Under the pieces are notes generated by a model, which was not told the origin of the DNA, searched no databases, and saw nothing but the letters and a program-made list of their open reading frames with translations. From assembly GCF_017303375.1 (NCBI RefSeq), contig NZ_JAFKOH010000012.1:1-64000 (forward strand): a stretch of DNA of 64,000 nucleotides, in the 5' to 3' direction. The translations under genes and the position numbers were made by a program. The stretch comes from Bacillus sp. NTK074B (GTDB taxonomy: Bacteria; Bacillota; Bacilli; Bacillales; Bacillaceae_B). This document shows positions 52,673 through 61,430 of this stretch, in pieces; positions within the stretch are counted from its first letter, which is position 1; every line of letters starts with the position of its first letter.

Positions 52673-52720
52673 AGTAATTAAAAGCTGTTTTTTAACCGCT
52701 TTTGATTACTTGTTTTTTTT
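52673..52720. terminator. Terminator after the 44-aa gene
   Basis: AGTAATTAAAAGC pairs with GCTTTTGATTACT and runs into eight T. It may also close the convergent operon. Confidence 0.85.
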
Positions 52721-52759
52721 AAACTTGTATTCCTCCTACACCCAATTAAAGGGAGGTGG

Positions 52760-53371
52760 CTATTGGATTAATTTTAGCTTTACCTCAACATTTTGAGCTT
52801 CAGTGAATAGAAATTTATTCACTTCTAGCGTATTCTCTTCTTTTAAATGAATGGTGTACTGTTCTTCTCCATCAAAATAATAAGAATGGAGAATATCTCC
52901 ATTTGGTTTCAATATCTGCACCAATGGTTGTTCCTTGTAGTCAGTCTCTGATGAATAGCTGAGTTGATACTCCCCCTCCGGCAACTGCTTCCCGATATCA
53001 TAAAATCCAGAATGAGTAATAACATATTCATTACCCTTAGTACTCTCGATTTTGTCAAAAGATGCTGGTACTAATGTAACAGCCCCCTTTCCCTGGACAG
53101 AAATCTTTTCGTCAACATGCAGTTTAATGCCAAGCACTTTGTCACCCTTGGACAGTTCTCTCTGCATAAACTGTATGTGGTCATTCTGAGAAATGATATC
53201 ATAAAAACCAGGCTCAATTTCGTCTCCGACAGTATAAACCCCTCTATCAAGTTCGATTTCTGTGGCCTTATCATTGTGATCACCCATCCACGACTGAACA
53301 TATGGATATCCGGTAAAGACCACTGACACGGATACAATTATTAAAAATACAATTCTTTTGTACGATTTCAT
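52760..53371 (-). CDS. Exported/membrane-anchored protein of the DUF2712 operon
   Basis: The 203-residue protein has an N-terminal hydrophobic helix (about 6-24) and an outside domain of two similar halves: GVYTVGDEIEPGFYDIISQN and GFYDIGKQLPEGEYQLSYSS. This repeat (ExGxYDI) is found in small surface proteins, but no family can be named. Its ATG overlaps the stop of the ATPase gene (ATGA). It is the last gene of the operon and may be an immunity or sensing factor. Confidence 0.75.
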   Translation of the reverse strand: MKSYKRIVFLIIVSVSVVFTGYPYVQSWMGDHNDKATEIELDRGVYTVGDEIEPGFYDIISQNDHIQFMQRELSKGDKVLGIKLHVDEKISVQGKGAVTLVPASFDKIESTKGNEYVITHSGFYDIGKQLPEGEYQLSYSSETDYKEQPLVQILKPNGDILHSYYFDGEEQYTIHLKEENTLEVNKFLFTEAQNVEVKLKLIQ

Positions 53372-53997
53372 ATTTCTTGAATGAGACCATCATTCATTTT
53401 TAGTGAATAGTCACAAAGGGGCTCGATATCTTCTTTATGATGGCTGGCAATGATCACCACAGCACCGCGCTCTTTTTGCTCTTCTATTACCCGGTGTATC
53501 AACGTAACCCCATCATCGTCTATAGCATTCGTTGGCTCGTCTAATAAAAGGATATCCGGCTTTTCAAAAATAGCTTGCGCAATATTGAGTCGTTGACGCA
53601 TACCAAGGGAAAACTTTTTCACTTTTAATGTTGATGAAGGATCCAAGCCAACCTTGATGATCGCTTGTTCTATATCTTCCTTCGTGGCTATATTCTTGAT
53701 TTTAGATAGAATGAGTAAGTTTGTAAAAGCATCATATTGAGGGAGTAACTCCATATTTTCAATAATGATTCCAATGCTCGGAGGGAAAGAAACGTCCTTA
53801 TGCAAGACCTTTTGACCAATTTTGATTTCTCCTTCCGTAGGGATAATCAATCCCGCAATGGAACGCAGAAGCATGGTTTTCCCTGAACCATTCTTGCCAA
53901 ACAGCCCATATATCCTCCCCGGTTCAAATTCATAATTGATGTTATTCAACACAGTAGTCTTTTTTATCGTTTTGCTTACACCTGATAGTTTAATCAT
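53368..53997 (-). CDS. ABC transporter ATP-binding protein of the DUF2712 operon
   Basis: The protein of about 209 residues is a compact ATPase: Walker A GKNGSGKT, FSLGMRQRL signature, Walker B ILLLDEPTNAID and ASHHKEDI. The compact size is that of the bacitracin/lantibiotic-immunity type. The ATG at 53997 lies six bases from GAGGTG. It is one base from the upstream permease gene; it probably serves all three membrane proteins. Confidence 0.88.
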   Translation of the reverse strand: MIKLSGVSKTIKKTTVLNNINYEFEPGRIYGLFGKNGSGKTMLLRSIAGLIIPTEGEIKIGQKVLHKDVSFPPSIGIIIENMELLPQYDAFTNLLILSKIKNIATKEDIEQAIIKVGLDPSSTLKVKKFSLGMRQRLNIAQAIFEKPDILLLDEPTNAIDDDGVTLIHRVIEEQKERGAVVIIASHHKEDIEPLCDYSLKMNDGLIQEI

Positions 53998-54007
53998 GTT
54001 TAACACC

Positions 54008-54724
54008 TCATCTTAATAGATCCATTTTTTTAACTTTCTTCATAGAAATCCACGCAATCCCAAGGAGGAGGACCATGAGAATGACAACACCGCTGAATAA
54101 ATGGATGTCATGTGTCTGGAATTGAATAATATCTGACAGTCCGTTTCTAAAGCCCATTCCATAAAGGGGAACGAAAAAGTAGTGACTGCCTTCTCCGAGT
54201 ATAGTGGAATCTAAATGACTTGATACCAAAATTGAAAATACGATGTAAATATTAATTACTAGTTGAGCAATTTCGGATTTGAGATAGAGCTCCAATAATA
54301 ATTGCATAGAAAACAATAGGTACAGAGTCAGAAAGTAAGCAAGTAGTGCAAAAGCAGGGAAAGTCCATTCCCGGATGGTTACAATAGAAAGCATCCATTG
54401 AAACAAGACAAAGATACTCAAAATAACAGCCATGTAGAATAATCTTTTCATAACCCATTTAGGTTTACTGTAGCTTCTTATAAAGAAAGAAGGTCCATAG
54501 GTATGAATAGTATCTTTTAGATAACCTGTAAAGAAGAAGCTCATACTTATAATAGGAAGATACCAATTCAATAGATATCGATAATTCAATGACTCAGATG
54601 GGGTAGCCGGGACTCCGTCGAGAAATGGGTAGTCGGAGTAAAGCAGATTAAATTTATTGATAAATATTGTCTGCATCAAGATGGTGACCATGACAAATAG
54701 AAAGAACCATTTTCTCTCTATCAT
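54008..54724 (-). CDS. Membrane protein of the DUF2712 operon (permease-like 3)
   Basis: The 238-residue protein has about six hydrophobic segments, with the ABC-2-like half-transporter layout. Sequence families cannot be named. Its ATG shares a base with the stop codon of the preceding gene (TAATG), so translation is coupled. AAAGGAT serves as ribosome site. Confidence 0.75.
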   Translation of the reverse strand: MIERKWFFLFVMVTILMQTIFINKFNLLYSDYPFLDGVPATPSESLNYRYLLNWYLPIISMSFFFTGYLKDTIHTYGPSFFIRSYSKPKWVMKRLFYMAVILSIFVLFQWMLSIVTIREWTFPAFALLAYFLTLYLLFSMQLLLELYLKSEIAQLVINIYIVFSILVSSHLDSTILGEGSHYFFVPLYGMGFRNGLSDIIQFQTHDIHLFSGVVILMVLLLGIAWISMKKVKKMDLLR

Positions 54725-55452
54725 TAGTAAATATCCTTTCTAACAAAAACAAACGATCCTATAAAATAGATAAATCCGATGAACAGCAACTGCCTTACAT
54801 ATGTATACAATAACTCCCTTATGCCCCACTCATTTTGAAGGAATTTCGTGTAAATAACCAGATCTTTTAGTAATGCTCCGGTCTGGCTTAAGAATAACTT
54901 TTCCACAAAGAACAGCACTCCAACAAGTATAACCGTAATAAATAATGAAAGGCCCCTGGAACCGATTCGATCGTTGATCAATCCGTATAGAAGACCAATG
55001 AACGAATAAAAAAAGAAAATGCCAACGGTGTTAAATAAAGCCACCTGAAAGAAGTTCAGTTCATGAAGTACACTGGTTTCAACATAGAGATAAGTCAGTA
55101 TAAGATTCACCATAGTATGTCCCAGAGAAAACAAAAGTGACGTAAGTAATATCTTTCCAAACCTTTCTCTAAAGATATGATCACGTGAATGATTTCTTAC
55201 TATACTTTCTGCACGATCAGACAGAAAGAATAACTGGAACACAATGAGAAACGGAGCTACATAGAACAGAGCATAGGCCTGAATGGAACTATAGCCGAAA
55301 GCACTATTATTCAGGAGGACAATCTCATCATAAATGTTTAAATTAGCAGATTTCACGAAAGATAAACCTAAAATATTCTTACTTTGATAGAACCATATGA
55401 CCGCGAAAAACAGACCCAAACATACGAGGATTAATAATCGTTTAGTCCTCAT
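54724..55452 (-). CDS. Membrane protein of the DUF2712 operon (permease-like 2)
   Basis: The 242-residue protein has six predicted hydrophobic segments, with an N-terminal signal-anchor (LLILVCLGLFFAVIWFYQS). It overlaps the preceding gene by 11 bases. Together with its neighbours it gives three different membrane subunits for a single ATPase. Confidence 0.75.
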   Translation of the reverse strand: MRTKRLLILVCLGLFFAVIWFYQSKNILGLSFVKSANLNIYDEIVLLNNSAFGYSSIQAYALFYVAPFLIVFQLFFLSDRAESIVRNHSRDHIFRERFGKILLTSLLFSLGHTMVNLILTYLYVETSVLHELNFFQVALFNTVGIFFFYSFIGLLYGLINDRIGSRGLSLFITVILVGVLFFVEKLFLSQTGALLKDLVIYTKFLQNEWGIRELLYTYVRQLLFIGFIYFIGSFVFVRKDIY

Positions 55453-56212
55453 GGTATTTTATCCCCAAGATACTCACTATAATTGGAATCATGATAAAGA
55501 CCACTAATGCAATATATAAAATCGGTAACAGGACATTCCAATCATACTCAGCAAAGGGCTGAAATAAATACACGATGGAATTCTCCCTCAATACAAATAA
55601 AAACCAAATAAAGAATGAAGCAGGATACACATACTTAGCGTCCTGAAAAAACAGACTCATACTGGCACCCAATAGCCCCGCAGAACCGGCAAACACACAT
55701 GTTATAACGGTGAAAAGGAGAACGGCGGAATACGGATGGTCAGCACTGAAACTCATGAGTGTACCCGCTTCCTGGTCCATTTCTAATATCCCTTTGGAAA
55801 ATGTTCCTTTTCTGAAAATGAACGATACTAAAATGAAATTAAGGAATAAAGAAACAGCCATTACCGTGAAAGAAATAATAAAAGACGTTCCTAATTTTTC
55901 AAGGTAATAGTTTCTTTTTCCAATCTTGCTAATGAGGATATTCCGGTAACCCGTCTTTTTATCTTGTATGGCATCATCACTGCCCAAAAGAAGAAAATAA
56001 ATGGGTAAAAACCAAAATAGGATGATTTGTGGAGCATGTCCTATGCTGGAGGCAGACAAAAAAAATGCGAATGCCGGATGAAAGACCATTTCCGAGTTGC
56101 TCTGATAATGTAACAACTGCATGATTTCCAACATGGGTATAGTGAGAATGAGAAGAAGAGCTAATATACTTTTTTTGTTAATGGCAATTCGATGAATATG
56201 ACTCTTGAACAC
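55442..56212 (-). CDS. Membrane protein of the DUF2712 operon (permease-like 1)
   Basis: The 256-residue protein has about six hydrophobic segments and resembles ABC-2 permease subunits (ILFWFLPIYFLLLGSD, GTSFIISFTVMAVSLFLNF). The start is a GTG with a weak ribosome site, so translation may depend on an upstream event. It follows the DUF2712 gene after an attenuator hairpin. Confidence 0.72.
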   Translation of the reverse strand: MFKSHIHRIAINKKSILALLLILTIPMLEIMQLLHYQSNSEMVFHPAFAFFLSASSIGHAPQIILFWFLPIYFLLLGSDDAIQDKKTGYRNILISKIGKRNYYLEKLGTSFIISFTVMAVSLFLNFILVSFIFRKGTFSKGILEMDQEAGTLMSFSADHPYSAVLLFTVITCVFAGSAGLLGASMSLFFQDAKYVYPASFFIWFLFVLRENSIVYLFQPFAEYDWNVLLPILYIALVVFIMIPIIVSILGIKYHED

Positions 56213-56264
56213 TGTGTATCACTCAATTCTATTATTCTTTTCTCGTGAAAGCTTAAAAAGGAAA

Positions 56265-56291
56265 CAAAAGTGATACGAACGATCACTTTTG
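56265..56291 (-). terminator. Intercistronic hairpin (partial terminator) after the DUF2712 gene
   Basis: CAAAAGTGAT pairs perfectly with ATCACTTTTG, followed on the minus strand by TTTCCTTTTT. It lies between the secreted-protein gene and the transporter genes, so it likely sets high expression of the first gene and lower read-through. Confidence 0.8.
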
Positions 56292-56302
56292 CTCATTTTT
56301 AT

Positions 56303-56728
56303 TTAGTTTGTTTCTTCGTCCCAATAACCGCTGATGGAATATGAGTTCGCTGATGGATTGTTATTCTCTGCACCAAGTCTTACATAGTTTTCGTTTGCAG
56401 TACCATAGGCATTATAATAATGTGCTCCCGAACCTTGTTTTACATCGTGTACATCTGAAACTCTCGTACCGCTCTTATCCAACCAGAAAGTTGCATATGT
56501 ACCTGACCCTTCCGATGAGTAAGTCAAGTTGACTTTCCACTTATTTGTAGAGTCTGATGTTTGACGGTACCTTGAAGCCGAGTAACTATTACCATAGTTT
56601 GGTTTCAAGGAAAAACTGAAACCTACATTGTCGTTAGACGCGTACGTCATACTTGAGACAGTAAAAATCCCTGCCCCCATTACAAGTGCTAAACCAAGCT
56701 TTCCAATCTTTTGCGTTGATTTCTTCAT
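56303..56728 (-). CDS. Secreted DUF2712-type protein
   Basis: The 141-residue protein has a clear signal peptide (KIGKLGLALVMGAGIFTVSS, cut after TYA) and a mature part of about 110 residues rich in Asn, Ser, Tyr and Gly, with SASRYRQTSDSTNKWKVNL, GSGAHYYNAYG and the end SISGYWDEE. These are features of the DUF2712 family, whose function is unknown. There are no cysteines. The start at MKKSTQ follows AGAGGGA. It heads the six-gene operon. Confidence 0.82.
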   Translation of the reverse strand: MKKSTQKIGKLGLALVMGAGIFTVSSMTYASNDNVGFSFSLKPNYGNSYSASRYRQTSDSTNKWKVNLTYSSEGSGTYATFWLDKSGTRVSDVHDVKQGSGAHYYNAYGTANENYVRLGAENNNPSANSYSISGYWDEETN

Positions 56729-56790
56729 AAAATCCCTCTTTTCTGTTATTTTTTGGTGCTTATTTACCATAACACGGTCAAGAATTGCTA

Positions 56791-56830
56791 TAATCGTACA
56801 CTAATCGTATGTAATCCACTTAATCTCGTA
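56791..56830 (-). promoter_or_regulatory. Direct repeats TAATCGTA upstream of the DUF2712 operon
   Basis: TAATCGTA occurs at 56791 and 56802 (11-bp step), with a related TAATCTCGTA at 56821. They lie 60-100 bases before the start codon and are likely the binding site of an activator. No regulator is encoded in the cluster. Confidence 0.6.
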
Positions 56831-56930
56831 CAAATCTTCAAGATCCTGACCTTTCCTTGCCTAATTATAATTTTAGGAATATTTTGTATTTCTAAAGGGT
56901 TAGGGGCTCAGAGGACGCCATAAACCAAAA

Positions 56931-56978
56931 AATCCCTTACAGGATGTCAGTGAAATGGATGACATCCTGTAAGGGATT
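56931..56978 (-). terminator. msrAB terminator
   Basis: AATCCCTTACAGGATGTC pairs perfectly with its complement over 18 bases and is followed by TTTT on the minus strand. Confidence 0.9.
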
Positions 56979-57011
56979 TAGAACGATTGATAAATGACAA
57001 TTAATAGACTT

Positions 57012-57959
57012 TTATTTCTTTGACTTACGATGGAATAGGATTAGAAAATCTCCATACCCTTCTTCTTCAAGCCTTTCTTTCGGAATAAACCGCAACGAAG
57101 CGGAGTTGATACAGTAGCGAAGCCCTTTGGGACCCGGGCCGTCCGTGAATACATGGCCAAGATGAGAATCTGCTTCCCTGCTCCTGACTTCCATCCGGGT
57201 CGAACGATGAGAGAGATCGTATCGTTCGTTGACGCTTGCATCCATGACCGGCTTTGTAAAACTCGGCCAGCCACAGCCACTGTCATACTGATCTTTTGAA
57301 GTGAATAGCGGTTCCCCTGACACGATATCCACATATAACCCTTCTTCCTTGTTATCCCAGTACTCATTTTCGTAAGGTGGTTCGGTTCCATCTTCCTGTG
57401 TCACGAAATATTGCAGGTCCGTCAGCTGTCCTTTTAGATAAGACCGGTCTTTGGGCCAATACTTCTTTAAAAAATCTTCTCTGCTGCGCTTATACAAAGC
57501 ATACCGAAAAGCGTTTTTCTTGTGGAATTCCTGGTGATATTCTTCCGCTCGATAAAACGCGCTGGCAGGCAGGATTTCTGTCACAATGGGATCACCAAAT
57601 AATCCACTTCTCTCTAATTCTTCCTTAGATATTTCCGCCAGCCTTTTTTGAGTGTCATTATGATAAAAAATGGCCGTACGATATGAACTTCCCCGATCTT
57701 TAAACTGCCCGTCGGGATCGGTGGGATCAATTTGTTTCCAGTAAAGATCAAGGAGTTTCTCATATAAAAATAAAACAGGATCAAACGTAATCTGCACCGC
57801 TTCATAATGCCCTGTGGAGCCTGATGTCACCTCTTTATAGGAGGGATCTTCTGAATTCCCTCCCGTATACCCGGAAACGATCGCCTCAATACCTTCTTGA
57901 TTCTCAAAGGGTTCCACCATACACCAAAAGCAGCCACCGGCAAACGTTGCTTTCTCCAT
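57012..57959 (-). CDS. msrAB: Fused peptide-methionine sulfoxide reductase MsrA-MsrB
   Basis: The 315-residue fusion repairs both epimers of methionine sulfoxide. MsrA (1 to about 160) has GCFWC with catalytic C10. MsrB (about 175-305) has [14 protein letters not shown] and the catalytic C283 in [11 protein letters not shown]. The MsrB part lacks the zinc CxxC pairs of the longer form. No signal peptide, so it acts in the cytosol. Confidence 0.94.
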   Translation of the reverse strand: MEKATFAGGCFWCMVEPFENQEGIEAIVSGYTGGNSEDPSYKEVTSGSTGHYEAVQITFDPVLFLYEKLLDLYWKQIDPTDPDGQFKDRGSSYRTAIFYHNDTQKRLAEISKEELERSGLFGDPIVTEILPASAFYRAEEYHQEFHKKNAFRYALYKRSREDFLKKYWPKDRSYLKGQLTDLQYFVTQEDGTEPPYENEYWDNKEEGLYVDIVSGEPLFTSKDQYDSGCGWPSFTKPVMDASVNERYDLSHRSTRMEVRSREADSHLGHVFTDGPGPKGLRYCINSASLRFIPKERLEEEGYGDFLILFHRKSKK

Positions 57960-57973
57960 TTCATCATTCCTTT

Positions 57974-57989
57974 CGTTTCACGTGAAACA
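57974..57989. promoter_or_regulatory. parS-like site, 15/16
   Basis: CGTTTCACGTGAAACA differs from parS only at the first base. It lies 15 bases upstream of the msrAB start codon in the intergenic gap. Degenerate sites of this quality bind ParB in B. subtilis. Confidence 0.75.
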
Positions 57990-58019
57990 TACCCTTCTCT
58001 CGATTGTCACTGAACAATC

Positions 58020-58349
58020 TCACCCTTGAAAATACAGGTGATAATGACTTTGACACCCAGGGTTGAAGGAAGAGTTGCAATGAGGGCAGACTGATTGACA
58101 ATTCATATATTGTAAAATGGTTAACTCATTCTTGCATTCTCCGCAAAGAACCGCTTTCGTATTCCATTCCTCCGGGGACCATAGAACGGGATGATGATCA
58201 GCGATTTCTTCATGGCATGTATGACAAGGATAATAGGTATTACAGCATTTAAATTTAATGGCGATAATATCCTTCTGCGTTCTATAATGCTTACATTTTG
58301 TTTTAGAATCTACATCTACGCCAGATACCGGAATCAACTTTTCAGTCAT
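58020..58349 (-). CDS. CHY zinc finger protein
   Basis: The 109-residue protein has the CHY signature: CKHYRT, CCNTYYPCHTCHEE, CGECKN and CPHCNSSFNPGC, giving up to three zinc sites. Relatives (Hot13, Rchy1) bind metals and partners; the bacterial role is not known. It lies upstream of msrAB on the same strand. Confidence 0.88.
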   Translation of the reverse strand: MTEKLIPVSGVDVDSKTKCKHYRTQKDIIAIKFKCCNTYYPCHTCHEEIADHHPVLWSPEEWNTKAVLCGECKNELTILQYMNCQSVCPHCNSSFNPGCQSHYHLYFQG

Positions 58350-58487
58350 GTTCTTCCTCCCTAATGAGTATGTAGTAGTTTTCGATATTCATTGTTCACA
58401 TTCCTACAAAAATCTAAAATGAATAACTAGTCTAATGATCTAACTGTACTATACAATGAATAATAACAGAAAGGGAGGGGAAGATTC

Positions 58488-59102
58488 TTGAAGATAATCG
58501 TATTCGGAGCAACCGGCGGCACAGGCAAAGAGGTCATCAAGCAAGCATTGACAGAGGGACATGACGTCACAGCTTTTGTAAGAGATCCATCTAAACTACA
58601 TGCTGACGATCCACTATTAACCATTATTCAGGGGGATGCTTTAAACGCAAAACAAGTAGAAGGAGCATTAGCGGGACAGGAAGCCGTCATATCCTGTCTC
58701 GGTTCGGATGGATTGAAGGAAACAGCCGTCCTTACCGAAATGACAAAAAATATCCTGACCGCCATGAATACCCATCACACTGAGCGAATTGCATACGTAG
58801 CATCTGCAGGGATTCACAAAGAAATACCCGGTCTCCAGGGAAAGCTTGCCCAGTTTATCCTGCGGAATGTGTTAAAGGATCATAGAAATGCGGTGGAGGA
58901 AATAAAGAAGCATCACGTTCGTTATACCATTGCAAGACCTATGCAGCTGACAACCGAACCCCTGTCAAAGAACTACCGTCAAGATGCCGCCTCTGTCCCG
59001 GCTAAGGGACGAAAAATCGGCAGGGCCGACGTCGCTCATTTCCTACTGGAAAGCATCGTTCAAGAGAAAAACGTAGACAAATCGGTTGGTCTGGCCTATT
59101 AA
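58488..59102 (+). CDS. NmrA-like NAD(P)-binding oxidoreductase
   Basis: The 204-residue atypical SDR has FGATGGTGKEVIKQAL as cofactor loop and lacks the usual YxxxK pair, like flavin-reductase/NmrA-type proteins. It starts with TTG at 58488 behind GGGAGGGG. An alternative role as redox sensor is possible. Confidence 0.85.
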   Translation: MKIIVFGATGGTGKEVIKQALTEGHDVTAFVRDPSKLHADDPLLTIIQGDALNAKQVEGALAGQEAVISCLGSDGLKETAVLTEMTKNILTAMNTHHTERIAYVASAGIHKEIPGLQGKLAQFILRNVLKDHRNAVEEIKKHHVRYTIARPMQLTTEPLSKNYRQDAASVPAKGRKIGRADVAHFLLESIVQEKNVDKSVGLAY

Positions 59103-59128
59103 AAATGAGAGGGATCAGTCCCTTTCAG

Positions 59129-59800
59129 TTAGCTCTTATGTTCCAGTATTCCGTTTAGGTCCTCATAAACAAAATCAGGCTTTACGCCAAGTTCGTCCAT
59201 CACCTTATCCTGGCGGTTGATCCAAGCCGTATTGAACCCAAAGTTGGCGGCTCCAGCAATATCCCATGGGTTTGAAGACATAAACAAGACTTCCTCCCTT
59301 TTGACGCCAAGCTTCTTAAGGACAAGCTGATAAGCCATCGGGGTCGGCTTAAACTGCTTGACTTCATCCACTGTCAACACCTCATCCAACAGGTGACTGA
59401 ATGAAGACTGCTCTACCAGTGGTGAAAGCATATCAAGGGAACCATTTGAGAAGATGGCTGTTTGATAAGATTTCAGTTCCCCGAGTACACTCTCTACTTC
59501 CTCATAATGAGTTAATTCCAGGTAAGCATCCATCAATTCCTTCTCTTTGGAATCGGAAAGGTCGACTCCCACATGGACACATGCGTAATGCAGGGCATCC
59601 CTGGTGATAGAGTAAAATGTCGTATACGTTCCCATCAGCTGACGGAGAAAGCTATATTCCAATTGTTTCTGACGCCACACCTGACTGATTTCCTCCCCTT
59701 TATCGGGAAAGAGTTCATTACATTTTTCTATGACGGAATGGACATCGAATAACGTGCCATACGCATCGAACACGAAAGCTTTTATTGTATGATTTGACAT
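59129..59800 (-). CDS. Type II haloacid dehalogenase-like hydrolase
   Basis: The 223-residue HAD protein has FDAYGTLFD (nucleophile), an arginine-containing FLRQLMGTY segment, SNGS, the lysine in QFKPTPMAY, and SSNPWDIAGA, the set of L-2-haloacid dehalogenases. The biological substrate in Bacillus is unknown. Confidence 0.88.
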   Translation of the reverse strand: MSNHTIKAFVFDAYGTLFDVHSVIEKCNELFPDKGEEISQVWRQKQLEYSFLRQLMGTYTTFYSITRDALHYACVHVGVDLSDSKEKELMDAYLELTHYEEVESVLGELKSYQTAIFSNGSLDMLSPLVEQSSFSHLLDEVLTVDEVKQFKPTPMAYQLVLKKLGVKREEVLFMSSNPWDIAGAANFGFNTAWINRQDKVMDELGVKPDFVYEDLNGILEHKS

Positions 59801-59957
59801 ACTTATCCCCCTAACAGATTCTCCTTATATAATAGACCATTTCCGTGATCTTAAACCTCTACAAACCCACTCGAACGAAGGCACATTCATTTTCAGTACG
59901 TCTTTGTTTATGGTATAGTACTTCGGGCATCAATATCTATCATGGAGGTGGTCAAAA

Positions 59958-61301
59958 ATGACTGGTGAACAACATGCTCAAGCATCTCCTTCACATACAA
60001 AGACGATTCTTTATCTGAGTTTGACGATTTGGCTCGTGGTCATGAATACGACCATGTTCAATGTAGCCCTTCCGAATGTACTGAACGATTTTTCGTTAGC
60101 TCCTTCTGAAGGGGCGTGGATCGTATCGGGGTATTCCATCGTCCTTGCCATTTGTACCATTACGTACACCCGCTTGGCTGACTACATCCCGATCAAGCGG
60201 TTGCTCATCATTGGGATCACCATCTTCGGCACAGCCTCATTAACGGGCTTCTTTGCCAATACGTTCCCATGGTTATTGCTTTCCCGTTTGTTTCAAGCGG
60301 CTGGGGCAGCAGCCATTCCAGGTCTATCCATGGTGTTTGCCGGACGTTTTGTCCCGTTAGAAAGGCGTGGCCGTGCTCTTGCGATGATTGCTTCTGCATC
60401 TTCTCTTGGATTTGGGTTGGGGCCCGTTGTGGGAGGCGTCATCACGGATTACCTGAGTTGGAATTATTTATTTCTGATTACATTATGCGTACTTGGGATG
60501 ATCCCCGTATTGTACCGCTTTCTACCAAATGAGACGACGAGAAAGGGATACTTCGATGTATGGGGAGGTTTCCTGACAGGAATCGGAATCACCTTCTTCC
60601 TGCTATTCATCTCGACGTTTCATTGGTACTATTTCGCAGGTGCCGCGGTTTTCTTCGGTGGCTTGTGGATTCGGATCCATAAGATTGAGATCCCCTTTAT
60701 TCAACCGAGCTTGATTCGGGATAAAGGCTACCGTCAGATTCTCTATATGAGCTTCCTTGGCTTTGTCACCCATTTCGCCATCTTGATCGTCATGCCCCTC
60801 ATGCTTCAGCATGTATTCGGCAAGAATCCGACGGCTGTCGGATTCATCATCTTCCCTGGTGCGATGCTGTCTGCCGTCGCAGCCATATTTGTAGGAAGAC
60901 TGATCGACCGATACGGGAATATCAGAGTGTTGTTTCTCGCTCATATTCTTCTTATCGTTTCAACTGTCCTTTTTTATCTCTTATCACCGCACAGTGAATA
61001 TATGATCATGTTAGCCTATATGTTTACAAGCTTCGGATTTTCCAGTCTTTCTTCAAGCTCGACAAACGAAGTGTCCCGCGTCATGAGCAAGGAATTGACT
61101 GCCTCGGGGATTGGGATGAAGCAGCTGATCCACTATGTCGGGAGCGCATCCGGTTCTGTCCTTGGCGGAATCATCGTGGAGATGGGAGGAGCGGATTTCC
61201 CGGTGAGCTCATTCCAGAACACTTTCCTGGTTCTGATCGGACTCATGACGGTGTCTCTCTTACTCTTACTTTTATATCGCAGACATGTTCGTCAATCGTA
61301 G
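59958..61301 (+). CDS. MFS drug exporter, DHA2/TetL-like family
   Basis: The 447-residue protein has 12-14 membrane spans, with the N-terminal motif NTTMFNVALPNVLNDF, YSIVLAICTITYTRLADY and the antiporter motif GLGPVVGGVI. Size and sequence are near those of TetL/TetK-type and related proton-coupled exporters. Resistance to tetracycline cannot be claimed from sequence alone. GGAGG precedes the start. Confidence 0.87.
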   Translation: MTGEQHAQASPSHTKTILYLSLTIWLVVMNTTMFNVALPNVLNDFSLAPSEGAWIVSGYSIVLAICTITYTRLADYIPIKRLLIIGITIFGTASLTGFFANTFPWLLLSRLFQAAGAAAIPGLSMVFAGRFVPLERRGRALAMIASASSLGFGLGPVVGGVITDYLSWNYLFLITLCVLGMIPVLYRFLPNETTRKGYFDVWGGFLTGIGITFFLLFISTFHWYYFAGAAVFFGGLWIRIHKIEIPFIQPSLIRDKGYRQILYMSFLGFVTHFAILIVMPLMLQHVFGKNPTAVGFIIFPGAMLSAVAAIFVGRLIDRYGNIRVLFLAHILLIVSTVLFYLLSPHSEYMIMLAYMFTSFGFSSLSSSSTNEVSRVMSKELTASGIGMKQLIHYVGSASGSVLGGIIVEMGGADFPVSSFQNTFLVLIGLMTVSLLLLLLYRRHVRQS

Positions 61302-61310
61302 GTTAGGGGT

Positions 61311-61342
61311 CCAGGCAGATTTTTCTGCCTGGATTTTTTTTT
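61311..61342 (+). terminator. MFS gene terminator
   Basis: CCAGGCAGA pairs with TCTGCCTGG, then nine T. Confidence 0.88.
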
Positions 61343-61430
61343 GACTTTCACACCAGATCTCCATCTATGTGGATTCCCCTCATGCCATTAAGGGTATAGT
61401 AAGAAAAAACAGTAGAACAGGGGAATTCAT

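Noticed and set aside
59105-59126. Small hairpin between the NmrA-like and HAD genes as a terminator
   Set aside because: The stem is only about six pairs with a weak tail; not strong enough to list as a feature.
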